Shown here: positions 18,632 to 27,825 of the stretch, one piece after another
Layout of the letters: every line of letters begins with the position of its first letter
Numbering within the stretch: position 1 is the stretch's first letter
Assembly: GCF_005771495.1 (NCBI RefSeq)
Contig: NZ_VAUW01000009.1
Location: 62,001-126,000 of the forward strand
DNA: 64,000 nt
Origin: Maribacter sp. ACAM166
Lineage (GTDB): Bacteria > Bacteroidota > Bacteroidia > Flavobacteriales > Flavobacteriaceae
Direction of reading: 5' to 3'
Position numbers and translations under genes: made by a program
Notes under the pieces: model-generated
The model's input: only the letters and a program-made list of their open reading frames with translations
Database searches by the model: none
Told to the model about the DNA's origin: nothing

Positions 18632-19567
18632 ATGACTATTACTCAATTACAGTATGTACTTGCCGTTGCAGAATATAAGAATTTTACCCTTGCGGCCGAG
18701 AAAAGTTTTGTAACTCAACCTACACTTAGTATGCAGGTTCAAAAGTTAGAAGATGAACTCGACATTCTACTATTTGACCGAAGTAAAAAGCCTATTACCA
18801 TTACCGAAGTTGGTAAAAAAATAGTAGCTCAGGCTAAAAATATTGTAAATGAAGCCGCTCGCATAAAGGATATTGTAGAGCAAGAAAAAGGGTTCATAGG
18901 AGGTGATTATGTATTGGGAATTATACCCACAATCATGCCGACACTCTTACCCATGTTTCTTAAGACTTTTATACAGAAATACCCAAAAGTAAATCTTATC
19001 ATAAAAGAGCAGAACACGGAAAGCCTTATTCAGAATATACATGACGGACATTTAGATGCCGCTATCGCTGCAACGCCACTAGAAGTCGATTTTATAAAGG
19101 AGAGACCTCTATATTATGAGCCATTTGTAGGCTATGTTCCAAAAGAACATCGATTGGGCGATAGTTCTCAACTCGTGCCTGAAGACTTGGATATTTCAGA
19201 TATATTACTGTTACAAGATGGCCACTGTTTTAGAGAGGGTGTTTTAAATTTATGCAAAGCTCCTAAAATGAGTGGTGAGCATTTTAGTCTTCAAAGCGGA
19301 AGTTTCGAGACGCTGATTAATCTTTCGAATGAAGGATTAGGAATGACACTTCTGCCCTATTTGAATACAATCGAACTTGATACGGAGAAGAAAAAAAACC
19401 TTAAATATTTTAAGGATCCTTCACCGGCAAGAGAAGTGAGTCTTATCTACCACAAAAAAGAACTTAAAGTTCAGATTACCGATGCTTTAAAAGATGTTAT
19501 AACAAGTGTCGTTCGAGGTGCAATAGCATTTCAAGATGTGAAAATTATAAGTCCGCTGAATAAATAA
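18632..19567 (+). CDS. oxyR: LysR-family peroxide sensor OxyR
   Basis: A 311-residue LysR regulator. The N-terminal winged helix (MTITQLQYVLAVAEYKNFTLAA ... TQPTLSMQVQKLE) is followed by a substrate-binding-like domain. The redox pair sits at Cys199 and Cys208 in GHCFREGVLNLC, exactly the residue numbers and spacing of Escherichia coli OxyR. It should sense hydrogen peroxide by disulphide formation and activate catalase, peroxiredoxin and iron-storage genes. None of those targets is next to it; a decayed lipocalin-like gene follows on the other strand. Confidence 0.94.
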   Translation: MTITQLQYVLAVAEYKNFTLAAEKSFVTQPTLSMQVQKLEDELDILLFDRSKKPITITEVGKKIVAQAKNIVNEAARIKDIVEQEKGFIGGDYVLGIIPTIMPTLLPMFLKTFIQKYPKVNLIIKEQNTESLIQNIHDGHLDAAIAATPLEVDFIKERPLYYEPFVGYVPKEHRLGDSSQLVPEDLDISDILLLQDGHCFREGVLNLCKAPKMSGEHFSLQSGSFETLINLSNEGLGMTLLPYLNTIELDTEKKKNLKYFKDPSPAREVSLIYHKKELKVQITDALKDVITSVVRGAIAFQDVKIISPLNK

Positions 19568-19597
19568 GATTCTATTCTTTCTCAAAACAATATAGTC

Positions 19598-19885
19598 ATC
19601 CTTCAATACGTATACTAGGATAAGATGATGATAAGAGTAAATGTATCTTTATTGAGTTCAATTCTATAACACAAGGTAACTTGTAAACCTTCATTTTTGA
19701 AGTACAAAAAAATTCATTTTCCTTTACTTGAAATGTTACTTTTTGTGGCAGTGTATACTCTTAATCCCGTTTGTGAAACAATCCATTATTGTCAAAAATA
19801 TATCGACATCCTTTATATTTTGCCATTCGGCAGCACCACCCGGACTAATGTAGCTTTCAGTCAACAACCATTCGCCAACTAATTT
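19598..19885 (-). pseudogene. Decayed lipocalin-like gene
   Basis: The minus strand reads VGEWLLTESYISPGGAAEWQ, followed by a frame change to FDNNGLFHKRD, then QVKENEFF, YRIELNKDTFTLIII and, in another frame, SYPSIRIEG. The pattern of GTW-L-ESY-PGG, an FxxNGxF strand, an ELNKDTxTL strand and a terminal SYPxxxIEG is that of the small lipocalin-like proteins of Flavobacteriia. Several frameshifts and a stop disrupt it. A plus-strand open frame over part of this stretch is an antisense shadow. Confidence 0.6.
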
Positions 19886-19995
19886 AGTGTTCCCAATTGG
19901 TACATCTTAATCTAAATTATCATCATTATAAGAAAAAAAGTGGCTAAAGAAAATCATTTTACATAAGATTCCCTTTTAAACACTTGGTTGCTTGG

Positions 19996-20032
19996 TATAA
20001 AAAAGAGCCACTTTGAGTGGCTCTTTTTTATA
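19996..20032. terminator. Strong bidirectional terminator
   Basis: A perfect 17-bp stem (left arm TATAAAAAAGAGCCACT, right arm its complement) with a 3-base loop, flanked by A and T runs. Its right arm includes the stop codon of the minus-strand 65-residue gene. Confidence 0.93.
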
Positions 20033-20225
20033 CTTTTAAATAAAGTAAACTTTGTTGTAATTCTGGCTTGTCCGTTATAAAATTTTTCAACCAGATTTTT
20101 AATTCCTCCACCTCTTCAGGTAGTAACGTCACGAGGGCTTTTTTTAATTCCTTGCAGAAAAGCAATGTATCAAAACTCACCTTTTTAAGTACTGTTTTAC
20201 TATACTCAAGCATTGAATTTGCCAT
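20028..20225 (-). CDS. Small conserved flavobacterial protein, unknown function
   Basis: A 65-residue acidic helical protein (MANSMLEYSKTVLKKVSFD..., then LLPEEVEELKIWLKNF). Short proteins with the same MANSM-EYSKTVL-KVSFD opening occur widely in Flavobacteriaceae as far as I recall, which argues that it is a real gene. No domain, signal peptide or membrane segment is visible. Its stop codon lies inside the terminator stem. It is divergent from the PBP4-type gene with a ~140-base shared promoter region. Confidence 0.78.
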   Translation of the reverse strand: MANSMLEYSKTVLKKVSFDTLLFCKELKKALVTLLPEEVEELKIWLKNFITDKPELQQSLLYLKV

Positions 20226-20368
20226 GATTTAATAATTGTTATTGGTTTGCTGTTGTATAAAGATAACCAGAAATACACATTGAATATTGCTTACAAAAAG
20301 TTAAAGTAAAAGCGGTCATGTTAAATTTTTCGGTACTATAAAGACTATAGTTTTGTACTTTAGAAGTT

Positions 20369-21637
20369 ATGAGAAATATTCTTTTTAAAGTAGTCATTTT
20401 CATCATTATTTCTGCCTGTAGTTCCAAGAAAGCCATTATTAGCAAACAGTTAGATAGTAACCTTTCATCAGCCTTCTATAAAAATCAATTTACCGGAGTT
20501 TTAATTATTGATGCTCAAACTAAGGATACCGTTTATAATCAAGACAGTGACAAGTATTTCATTCCTGCCAGTAACACTAAGATTTTTACGTTATTTGCTG
20601 CCATAAAAAGCTTGCCTAAGCAAATACCTACTTTACGGTATATAAAAGTAAAGGATACGCTTTATTTCGAAGGAACGGGAGACCCTTCGTTCTTGCACCC
20701 TTATCTAAAAGATTCAACTGCACTTAAATTTCTTAAAAGTCAAACCAATTTGGTATATGCTTTAGGGAATTTTAAAGATGAAAAGTACGGCCCAGGTTGG
20801 GCTTGGGACGATTACCAGTGGTATTATTCCCCAGAACGAAGTGGGTTACCTGTTTATGGCAATGTTGTAATGTCTTATAAAAATCCTGAATTGATAGTTT
20901 CTCCACCTTATTTTAAGGACAGTGTATTTCAACTTACCCACAAGAACAATAGAAATGAAGCAACGAATATTTTCTATTATCCTCCTCAGTCAACAGACAC
21001 CTTAGAAATTCCGTTTATTACAAGCATTCAGGCAACTAAGTCAATTTTGGAAAAAGTGCTAAAAAAACCAGTAGGTATAAGGTTATTAATACCCGAAGGA
21101 GATAAAAAAACGCTTTATGGTATAGATGCAGATTCGCTCTACATAAGAATGATGCATGAGAGCGATAACTTCATTGCAGAACAACTCTTACTTTTAGCAG
21201 CTTCTGAATTAAAAGACACCTTGAATGGTAACATAGCAAGAACTCATATTTTAGAAAATGAGTTAATCGATTTGGCCCAGCAACCTAGATGGGTAGACGG
21301 GTCGGGCCTATCACGCTACAATCTTTTTACACCACAAAATATGGTGTCGGTATTAGATAAATTATATACGATGATACCCCAAGAACGTTTGTATGCTATA
21401 TTTCCTGCTGGTGGAATTTCCGGAACTTTAAAGGAGCGTTTTATTGGAGAGGGTAAGCCGTACGTCTATGCCAAATCTGGGAGTCTAAGCAATAACTATT
21501 GTTTAAGTGGATATTTACTAACAAACTCTGGTAAAACCTTGATTTTTAGCTTTATGAACAATCACTTTAAACAATCTTTAGCGGAGGAACGTTTACAACT
21601 AGAAGGTATGCTCGAAACTCTTCGCAATACCTATTAA
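20369..21637 (+). CDS. dacB: D-alanyl-D-alanine carboxypeptidase/endopeptidase, S13 (PBP4) family lipoprotein
   Basis: A 422-residue penicillin-binding protein with a lipobox (ISAC) after an 11-residue hydrophobic stretch. The three active-site motifs are present: Ser68-x-x-Lys71 (PASNTK), Ser265-Asp266-Asn267 (ESDNFIAEQ) and Lys369-Ser-Gly (AKSGSLSN). This order and spacing are those of S13 enzymes, which trim or cleave peptide crosslinks in peptidoglycan. It is slightly shorter than typical ~450-480-residue members. As a lipoprotein it would be membrane-anchored in the periplasm. The gene symbol is by family only. Confidence 0.88.
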   Translation: MRNILFKVVIFIIISACSSKKAIISKQLDSNLSSAFYKNQFTGVLIIDAQTKDTVYNQDSDKYFIPASNTKIFTLFAAIKSLPKQIPTLRYIKVKDTLYFEGTGDPSFLHPYLKDSTALKFLKSQTNLVYALGNFKDEKYGPGWAWDDYQWYYSPERSGLPVYGNVVMSYKNPELIVSPPYFKDSVFQLTHKNNRNEATNIFYYPPQSTDTLEIPFITSIQATKSILEKVLKKPVGIRLLIPEGDKKTLYGIDADSLYIRMMHESDNFIAEQLLLLAASELKDTLNGNIARTHILENELIDLAQQPRWVDGSGLSRYNLFTPQNMVSVLDKLYTMIPQERLYAIFPAGGISGTLKERFIGEGKPYVYAKSGSLSNNYCLSGYLLTNSGKTLIFSFMNNHFKQSLAEERLQLEGMLETLRNTY

Positions 21638-21648
21638 GTATTGTAATC

Positions 21649-22146
21649 TTATACCTTAGGAGCAACATGCGCTGCAAACTTCTCTTTAAGTAGTGTTATT
21701 TTGGGTGAAATGTGAGTCTTGCAAAAGGGCTTGTTTGTATCGCTGAAATAATAATTATGAAACTGCTCATCAGATAATTTAAACTTCCCAAATGGAAGCA
21801 CCTTAGTTATTAATGGGATACAATATTCCTTTTGTACTTCATTCATTATCGTTTTTAAAGAACCTTTTTTATCTACTTCAAAATAATATATCGCAGACCT
21901 ATATTTATGGCGCATAGAATGGTTTTGTGTGCTTTGGTGAGTTGATAGATGAATTTCTACCAAGTCCTTGAAACCAATCTGCTTTTCGTCAAAATAAACA
22001 ATGACAGCCTCTGAAAAGTCATCTAAATTATCCTTTGATGCTATACATCCTTGCTCCACTTTCTTCACACCTTTCAATGCCATAAAAACTGCCTCGGTAC
22101 ACCAGTGGCAACCGCCACCAAATCCTATTTTAGGCAAATCTTTCAT
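21649..22146 (-). CDS. msrA: Peptide methionine-S-sulfoxide reductase MsrA-like
   Basis: A 165-residue MsrA-fold protein. The active-site motif is GGCHWCTEAVF, where most MsrA proteins have GCFWC-E, so the aromatic Phe is replaced by His. The second family motif (YRSAIYY, usually YRSxIF) and the HNYY segment are present. It reduces methionine sulfoxide in proteins. It starts 23 bases after the NudK stop and both read leftwards, so a repair operon of two genes is plausible. The sequence is divergent from classical MsrA; substrate preference may differ. Confidence 0.86.
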   Translation of the reverse strand: MKDLPKIGFGGGCHWCTEAVFMALKGVKKVEQGCIASKDNLDDFSEAVIVYFDEKQIGFKDLVEIHLSTHQSTQNHSMRHKYRSAIYYFEVDKKGSLKTIMNEVQKEYCIPLITKVLPFGKFKLSDEQFHNYYFSDTNKPFCKTHISPKITLLKEKFAAHVAPKV

Positions 22147-22169
22147 ACCATTTGGTCGGACGAAATAAC

Positions 22170-22751
22170 TTAAACTAACGCATTTATTTTAGCGTATTGA
22201 AGCAGCATAATAGTTTTAGCATCATTAATGTCTCCCGTATCAACCATGTCCATCGCTTTGTTAAAGTCCAGTTCCAATACCTCAATATTCTCAGTTTCGT
22301 TTTCGGCTCCGCCCCCTTCACTTACTTTCATGCTTTCATCATATTCTCCAACAAATAGATAAAGAATTTCGGTCACCGAGCCAGGTGACATATAAGGTTG
22401 CATCACTTTTTTAACATTACTGATTTTATAGCCCGTTTCTTCTTCAGTTTCCTTTCGCACACAATCCGCAGGATTGTCACCATCTAATAATCCGGCACAA
22501 ACCTCTATCATCATACCATCATCGTTACCATTTACATATGTGGGCATTCTAAATTGTTTGGTAAGTACAACGCTACTCTTTTTTGAGTTATACAATAGAA
22601 TTGCTGCGCCATTACCACGGTCATATGCCTCTCGCTTTTGGGTTTCCCAACTACCATCTGGCTTCTGGTATTTAAAAGTATATTTATTAAGTGTGTACCA
22701 GTTATCTGAAAGTATTTCCCTTTGAATATCTTTTATTCTGTCGTTCTTCAA
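22170..22751 (-). CDS. nudK: Nudix hydrolase, GDP-mannose pyrophosphatase NudK-like
   Basis: A 193-residue Nudix protein. The Nudix box appears as GLLDGDNPADCVRKETEEET followed by GY, and the flanks (EVCAGLLD before, PYMSPGSVTEILYLF after) match NudK, which hydrolyses GDP-mannose and related nucleotide sugars. Relative to the canonical box, the Glu in GLLDxDE is Asn and the REU arginine is Lys, the latter shift being close to what NudK shows. The glycine-rich EGGGAENE loop is also NudK-like. Cytoplasmic; upstream of the MsrA-like gene. Confidence 0.88.
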   Translation of the reverse strand: MKNDRIKDIQREILSDNWYTLNKYTFKYQKPDGSWETQKREAYDRGNGAAILLYNSKKSSVVLTKQFRMPTYVNGNDDGMMIEVCAGLLDGDNPADCVRKETEEETGYKISNVKKVMQPYMSPGSVTEILYLFVGEYDESMKVSEGGGAENETENIEVLELDFNKAMDMVDTGDINDAKTIMLLQYAKINALV

Positions 22752-22806
22752 TTTGATACGTTTTTTTAGATTGATAATAAATATACCCTAGAAATTTAAG
22801 CATATA

Positions 22807-22844
22807 AAAAACCACATTAAAGATTATTCCCTAATGTGGTTTTT
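22807..22844 (-). terminator. Terminator after the GMC/subunit-3 operon
   Basis: A perfect 13-bp stem (AAAAACCACATTA / TAATGTGGTTTTT) with a 12-base loop. Read on the minus strand it ends in a T-run and lies 63 bases past the stop of the subunit-3 gene. Confidence 0.88.
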
Positions 22845-22906
22845 CGAAATGCCTTTATCTAGTAAAAAACCTTACTACATCTTACTCAGAAATAGGAATC
22901 AGAGTA

Positions 22907-23500
22907 CTATAAACTCCAACGATTTCCTACTTCAGACAATGGTTTACATGGCTCATAGGCGCCTGGTATTGGATCATAATTAAGCACATTCTCACCCATT
23001 TCCTCAGAGGTGAAATAAGCCCAAATAGCCATTGATTTCATGGATCTATAAAAACCGATGGGTTCTTGAGGCCCAACCCCAGCTCCCCATACACCTTTAC
23101 CGAATTTTCCAGAACTCTTTTCAGCTTCATTCAATATCGCAATTCTATCGTCTTCGTTTAAATTATAGAAAACAGCTCCGTATTTCGATTTACAATTTTC
23201 ATTAAAAGCGGTAATATTCGCTCTCATATCATCCTGTCCTTCTTTATCATAGCTTTTGGCAATAACCGTGTCTATAAATATATCTGATTTTACATCTAAT
23301 GCTCCTGGTGTATCTGTTCTTGGTAATATCATATCTACCAAAGCAGCAATAGTTTTAGCTTCCTCACCAGTGAAAAATAAAGGTTGCCAATCTAGTCTAG
23401 TTTCAGACTTACAAGATTCAAATAAAGAAAGCATGGAGGGCATTAAAATGGTCGCTCCTGCAAAAAGGCCTGTTTTTCGTAACGCTTTTCTTCTGTCCAT
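22907..23500 (-). CDS. Gluconate 2-dehydrogenase subunit 3 family protein (Tat-exported)
   Basis: A 197-residue protein with an N-terminal twin-arginine-like sequence (MDRRKALRKTGLFAGA) and a hydrophobic stretch ending in a possible lipobox (FESC). The rest matches the small gamma subunit of membrane-bound gluconate 2-dehydrogenases (LVDMILPRTDTPGA; FYRSMKSMAIWAYFTSEE). Such subunits escort the FAD-binding partner through the Tat system. It begins 3 bases after the GMC oxidoreductase stop, so the two form a pair. No cytochrome subunit is adjacent, so the electron acceptor is unknown. Confidence 0.92.
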   Translation of the reverse strand: MDRRKALRKTGLFAGATILMPSMLSLFESCKSETRLDWQPLFFTGEEAKTIAALVDMILPRTDTPGALDVKSDIFIDTVIAKSYDKEGQDDMRANITAFNENCKSKYGAVFYNLNEDDRIAILNEAEKSSGKFGKGVWGAGVGPQEPIGFYRSMKSMAIWAYFTSEEMGENVLNYDPIPGAYEPCKPLSEVGNRWSL

Positions 23501-23503
23501 AGC

Positions 23504-25204
23504 TTAGATATTTAATTTTTTTAATTCGGATACCGCATAGTCAGCCGCTCTAGCCGTTAGTGCCATATACGTCAATGAAGGGTTTACACATGATGAAGAA
23601 GTCATACATGCACCATCAGTTACAAATACATTTTTAGCGGCATGGACTTGATTGAATTCATTTAAAACAGATGTTTTTGGGTCTCGACCCATACGTGCTG
23701 TTCCCATTTCGTGAACACCATACCCTGGTGGGTGCTCATTATCAAAGCCCATTACATCTTTTACACCTGCTTTTGTTAGCATTTCTACAGCGTCTTCTTG
23801 AATCTGTTTGTTCAGTGCCTTTTCATTTGCTTTAAACTCCGCATCAATCGTTAATGTAGGTTGTCCCCATTTATCTAAAACATCCGTATTCAGTGAAATT
23901 TTATTATCATGATACGGTAAACACTCTGCAAATCCTGTAATGAACATTTCCCATGGACCAGGCTTTAAAATACGATCCTTGTAGTCAGCTCCAAAGGATT
24001 CAATATTTGCGGGATTACCACCTCGATAAGCGCCACCTTGATATCCAAAACCACGAACGAACTTATCAGATTTACTTTTCTCATCGATATTCACATATCT
24101 AGGAATATAAATACCATTGGGTCTTCTTCCTTTATAATACTTATCCTCAAATCCTTCAACTTTACCTAACGCTCCCACCCTATAGGTGTGATCCATAAGG
24201 TTATGACCTAGCTCACCACTATCATTTCCTAATCCATTTTCAAAACGATTAGAGGTAGAGTTCATTAATATTTGAGTGGTACTTAAGGTAGATGCATTTA
24301 CAAAAATGATTTTGGCTGAGTACGCTATAGCTTCATTTGTTTCTGAGTCTATAATTCGAACCCCTGTAGCTTTTCCTTTTGCTTCATCATATATTAATGA
24401 TTGTACAATAGAGTAAGGTCTAATGGTCAAATTACCCGTTGCATTTGCTGGTGGTAAGGTTACCGCATTACTACTAAAATAAGCACCATAAGGGCACCCT
24501 CTACTACATCTATTCCTATTTTGGCATTGTCCTCGTCCATTATGTGGTTGGGTAAGATGAGCTACCCTACCAATAATCATATTTCTACCAGCAAATTGCT
24601 TTTCAATTCTATCCCTTACATGTTTTTCGACACAATTCAACTCCATTGGCGGAAGAAAATGACTATCCGGTAATTGCGGTAATCCTAACGCTTCTCCACT
24701 AATACCAGCAAATTTCTCTACATAGGTATACCAAGGCTCAATATCCTTATAACGAATTGGCCAATCAACACCATGACCATCTTTCGCATTTGCTTTAAAA
24801 TCTAAATCACTCCAACGGTAGGTTTGCTTACCCCATAGTAGCGATTTACCACCCATTTGATGACCACGTAGCCATAAGAACGGTTTTTCTTCTGTATACG
24901 GATTTGCAGCATCATCTGCCCAAAAATGTTCGGTATCCGTACCAATCCATCCAGAACGAATTGCTTTGTAGTGCTTTTCTTTTTGATCTGGGGTTAATCC
25001 ACCTCTCAGTTCTGTATCCCAAGGGTCTAAATTCATGGTAGGATAATCTACAACATGCTCTACAATTGGTCCACGTTCTAACACCAATACTTTCAATCCC
25101 TTCTCACAAAGCTCCTTTGCTGCCCATCCTCCACTAATTCCGGATCCAATCACGATGGCATCGTAGGTCATCTCCTTTTTAGCATCAATATTAAAATTTG
25201 CCAT
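23504..25204 (-). CDS. GMC-family FAD oxidoreductase
   Basis: A 566-residue glucose-methanol-choline oxidoreductase. The FAD-binding Rossmann motif is VIGSGISGGWAAKEL followed by VLVLERG; the substrate domain contains NRCSRGCPYGAYFSS; the C-terminal catalytic region has GYGVHEMGTARMG and VNPSLTYMALTARAA. It lacks its own signal peptide, consistent with export together with the Tat-tagged subunit-3 protein encoded immediately after it. Substrates of such pairs in Bacteroidota are sugars, sugar alcohols or aldonates; nothing here fixes which. The upstream region carries a LacI-type palindrome shared with the divergent M81 gene. Confidence 0.93.
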   Translation of the reverse strand: MANFNIDAKKEMTYDAIVIGSGISGGWAAKELCEKGLKVLVLERGPIVEHVVDYPTMNLDPWDTELRGGLTPDQKEKHYKAIRSGWIGTDTEHFWADDAANPYTEEKPFLWLRGHQMGGKSLLWGKQTYRWSDLDFKANAKDGHGVDWPIRYKDIEPWYTYVEKFAGISGEALGLPQLPDSHFLPPMELNCVEKHVRDRIEKQFAGRNMIIGRVAHLTQPHNGRGQCQNRNRCSRGCPYGAYFSSNAVTLPPANATGNLTIRPYSIVQSLIYDEAKGKATGVRIIDSETNEAIAYSAKIIFVNASTLSTTQILMNSTSNRFENGLGNDSGELGHNLMDHTYRVGALGKVEGFEDKYYKGRRPNGIYIPRYVNIDEKSKSDKFVRGFGYQGGAYRGGNPANIESFGADYKDRILKPGPWEMFITGFAECLPYHDNKISLNTDVLDKWGQPTLTIDAEFKANEKALNKQIQEDAVEMLTKAGVKDVMGFDNEHPPGYGVHEMGTARMGRDPKTSVLNEFNQVHAAKNVFVTDGACMTSSSCVNPSLTYMALTARAADYAVSELKKLNI

Positions 25205-25514
25205 TATAAATGTTGAGTTAATTCACTACCTAATGTAGTTCTTTATATAGACATGTCAACTATTACGTTTAATACTTATCGATTATATGACAAGTTAAAT
25301 CATGTACTGATTTTATGACAAATCCATCAAATTTTTAGGGTATAGATACATAACCAATGCCCTACGAGATTTTTTTTAAAGAAAAAAAAGTATCCTTTTT
25401 ATTTCGAAAACGTTTTCGTTAAAAGTAATATTCAAATTTAATTAACATACATTTGAAGATGTAACTATTATCATTTTTTTTAACTCAATTACGAACTTTA
25501 AACCAACTACCAAT
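25205..25514. promoter_or_regulatory. Divergent promoter region between GMC operon and M81 gene
   Basis: A 310-base, very AT-rich spacer between two divergent transcription units. The only outstanding element is the 14-bp palindrome described separately. No open frame, repeat or RNA was recognised. Confidence 0.55.
25405..25418. promoter_or_regulatory. Perfect 14-bp palindrome, LacI/GalR-type operator
   Basis: CGAAAACGTTTTCG is fully self-complementary with a central ACGT step, the layout of operators bound by LacI/GalR-family (CcpA-like) repressors. It lies ~200 bases upstream of the GMC start and ~97 bases upstream of the M81 start, so it could control both. The regulator is not encoded in this window. 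Confidence 0.6.
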
Positions 25515-27086
25515 TTGAAATTACTATACGTTAAAGCCATTTTACTTTTAGTTCTATCAGCATCATGTAAACAAGGCACTACTTCTGCGGAAGAAAAGAA
25601 ATTACCTAAAATTGCTATTGCTGGTTTAGGAATTGAAAGTAGTACTTTTTCGCCTGCTCTTTCTACAGAGGAAGCTTTTCATGCAAAAATAGGAGATTCG
25701 GTATATACTAGATATCCATTTTTACAAATCGATTCATTACAACGACAACGAGCCGAATGGATACCGACCTTAGTTGGAAAATCACTTCCCGGTGGTACGG
25801 TAACTAGAGAAGCCTATGAATCTTTGGTCACTAAAACCTTGAAATTATTAAAGAAAAATGGACCATATGACGGACTTTTCTTTGATATTCATGGCGCTAT
25901 GAGTGTGGTTGGACTCGATGACCCAGAAGGTGATTTGATAGAACGTATACGGACTGTTATCGGAAATGATGTACTTATATCCACTTCAATGGATTTACAT
26001 GGTAATGTTTCTGAAAAATTAGCTAAACATACCGATTTAATAACCTGTTATAGAATGGCGCCCCATGAAGATGCTATACAGTCTAAGAAAAGAGCGGTTA
26101 CCAATCTTTTGGATCGCCTTGAAAATGGTAAAGGTAAACCTGCGTACAAAGCATGGGTGCCTGTACCAATTCTTTTACCTGGTGAAAAAACAAGTACCCG
26201 TATAGAACCTGGTAAAAGTCTTTATGCCAAAATACCGGACATAACAAAACAAGATGGTGTTATCGATGCTGCAATTTGGATAGGATATGCTTGGGCAGAT
26301 GAACCACGTAATCATGCAGTTGTTATGGTCACGGGAGATGATAAGGAAAAGGTAGAAAAAGGTGCCGAGAAATTGGCACAAAGCTTTTGGGATGTTCGAA
26401 ATGAGTTTGAATTCGTTGCCCCTACCACAACATTGGAAGAGAGTTTAAAATTGGCATTGGCCAGTGAAAAACATCCCTATATGATTAGTGATTTGGGTGA
26501 TAACCCAACAGCGGGTGGTGCAGGCGATGTTACTTGGACCTTAAAGGAATTACTTGCAAGGCCAGAATTTAAATCAGCAACTGGACCTTCATTAATTTAT
26601 GCCTCAATCCCAGGACCTGAATTTGTAAAAGAGGCTTTAGAAATTGGCGTAGGCGGAAAAATAAATGCAACGGCAGGTGCTGCAGTAGATAATCGTTTCG
26701 CCGGACCGTTAGCATTAGAAGGTACAATCACTGCAATCAAAGAAGGTGACAGGAATGCCGAAGTAGAAGTCGTTGTTAAAGTAGGAAGCATTCATATAAT
26801 CGTAACTAAAAAACGAAAACCATATCATCGCCTGAGTGATTTTACTAACCTAGGTTTGAATCCTAAAGAAACGGATATCGTCGTAATAAAAATAGGGTAT
26901 TTAGTCCCTGAGTTATATGAAATGCGTGGTGATTGGATTATGGCGTTGACACCAGGTGGCGTTGACCAAGACCTAAACCGCTTGGGCTACAAACGTATTA
27001 AAAGACCAATGTTTCCTTTAGATAGTACCATGGCTCAACCAGATTTGAAAGCTCGTTTGATACCTGCATCAGATACAACAGAATAA
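25515..27086 (+). CDS. M81-family (MlrC-like) metallopeptidase lipoprotein
   Basis: A 523-residue protein beginning at a TTG codon; this start gives a lipoprotein signal (LLVLSASC) and no suitable ATG precedes the conserved domain. The MlrC domain starts at KIAIAGLGIESSTFSP. Probable zinc ligands are Asp160 and His162 in MDLHGN and His184 in APHED; their spacing (D-x-H, then His 22 residues on) equals that of microcystinase MlrC. FFDIHGA upstream is also conserved. Known MlrC enzymes open or degrade cyclic or linear peptides, but most homologues are of unknown substrate. Its stop codon abuts that of the convergent DUF2461 gene. Confidence 0.88.
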   Translation: MKLLYVKAILLLVLSASCKQGTTSAEEKKLPKIAIAGLGIESSTFSPALSTEEAFHAKIGDSVYTRYPFLQIDSLQRQRAEWIPTLVGKSLPGGTVTREAYESLVTKTLKLLKKNGPYDGLFFDIHGAMSVVGLDDPEGDLIERIRTVIGNDVLISTSMDLHGNVSEKLAKHTDLITCYRMAPHEDAIQSKKRAVTNLLDRLENGKGKPAYKAWVPVPILLPGEKTSTRIEPGKSLYAKIPDITKQDGVIDAAIWIGYAWADEPRNHAVVMVTGDDKEKVEKGAEKLAQSFWDVRNEFEFVAPTTTLEESLKLALASEKHPYMISDLGDNPTAGGAGDVTWTLKELLARPEFKSATGPSLIYASIPGPEFVKEALEIGVGGKINATAGAAVDNRFAGPLALEGTITAIKEGDRNAEVEVVVKVGSIHIIVTKKRKPYHRLSDFTNLGLNPKETDIVVIKIGYLVPELYEMRGDWIMALTPGGVDQDLNRLGYKRIKRPMFPLDSTMAQPDLKARLIPASDTTE

Positions 27087-27740
27087 CTATACGGTAATCG
27101 CCTTATTTAAATAACGCCTAAACGGCAACATTTCGGTATATACTTCAACTAATTTTTCGTTGAAATTTTCATTGAAAGTTAATTTCGTTGGGAATTCCTG
27201 TGCTACAGCAAAAGTTTTATTACGTAGTAGTTCTATGTATTTGTGATCACTAGAAAAACCCTTTGGCGAATTGGTTAATTTCACATCCTCATAAAGTCCT
27301 CCAAAATGTTTTTTGAAGGACTTTTTATTTAGAATATTATCGAGGTCTTCACCATCGTAGTCAATAGCCTCCCTGACACTTCTTAAGGTTTTTGAATCTG
27401 GTCTCCACAATCCTCCTGCAAAAACGCATCGTTCTATACCTAACTCAAAATAGAAGTCTGCTGTGTGGGGATTTTTATCAAATCCTGCTCCAAAATGATC
27501 CTTATAAACAGGTTTATTAGGATGAAACATGAGATTGTTATTGATACGGTTAATTCCCTTTTTACCGGGCGTATCATAATATTCATCATCAATAGCAGAT
27601 AGTCTAGTATTCATACTATTTAACCAAACAATAAAATCATCACGGACTTCTTTGTACCATTTCCGGTTTACATCCATCCATTCTTTTGAATTGTTCTGCT
27701 GGAGTTCTTTTAAGAAGTTGATTTGGTTGTTGAAATCCAT
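27087..27740 (-). CDS. DUF2461 protein
   Basis: A 217-residue protein of the DUF2461 (TIGR02453) family. It has the characteristic opening FLKELQQNNSKEWMDVNRKWY, the middle motif INRINNNLMFHPNKPVYKDHF and GIERCVFAGGLWRPD. The function is unknown. Cytoplasmic, no signal peptide. Convergent with the M81 gene with no spacer between the two stop codons and no terminator visible between them. Confidence 0.9.
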   Translation of the reverse strand: MDFNNQINFLKELQQNNSKEWMDVNRKWYKEVRDDFIVWLNSMNTRLSAIDDEYYDTPGKKGINRINNNLMFHPNKPVYKDHFGAGFDKNPHTADFYFELGIERCVFAGGLWRPDSKTLRSVREAIDYDGEDLDNILNKKSFKKHFGGLYEDVKLTNSPKGFSSDHKYIELLRNKTFAVAQEFPTKLTFNENFNEKLVEVYTEMLPFRRYLNKAITV

Positions 27741-27825
27741 TATTTATTTGATGTTATGTAATTGATGCTCAATTTATGGCTATAATTTCTAATGATTGAT
27801 TAATTCCAACTAAGGGTTCATGAGC

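Noticed and set aside
19697-19882. 61-codon plus-strand frame as a small gene
   Set aside because: It is antisense to the lipocalin relic and has no recognisable features.
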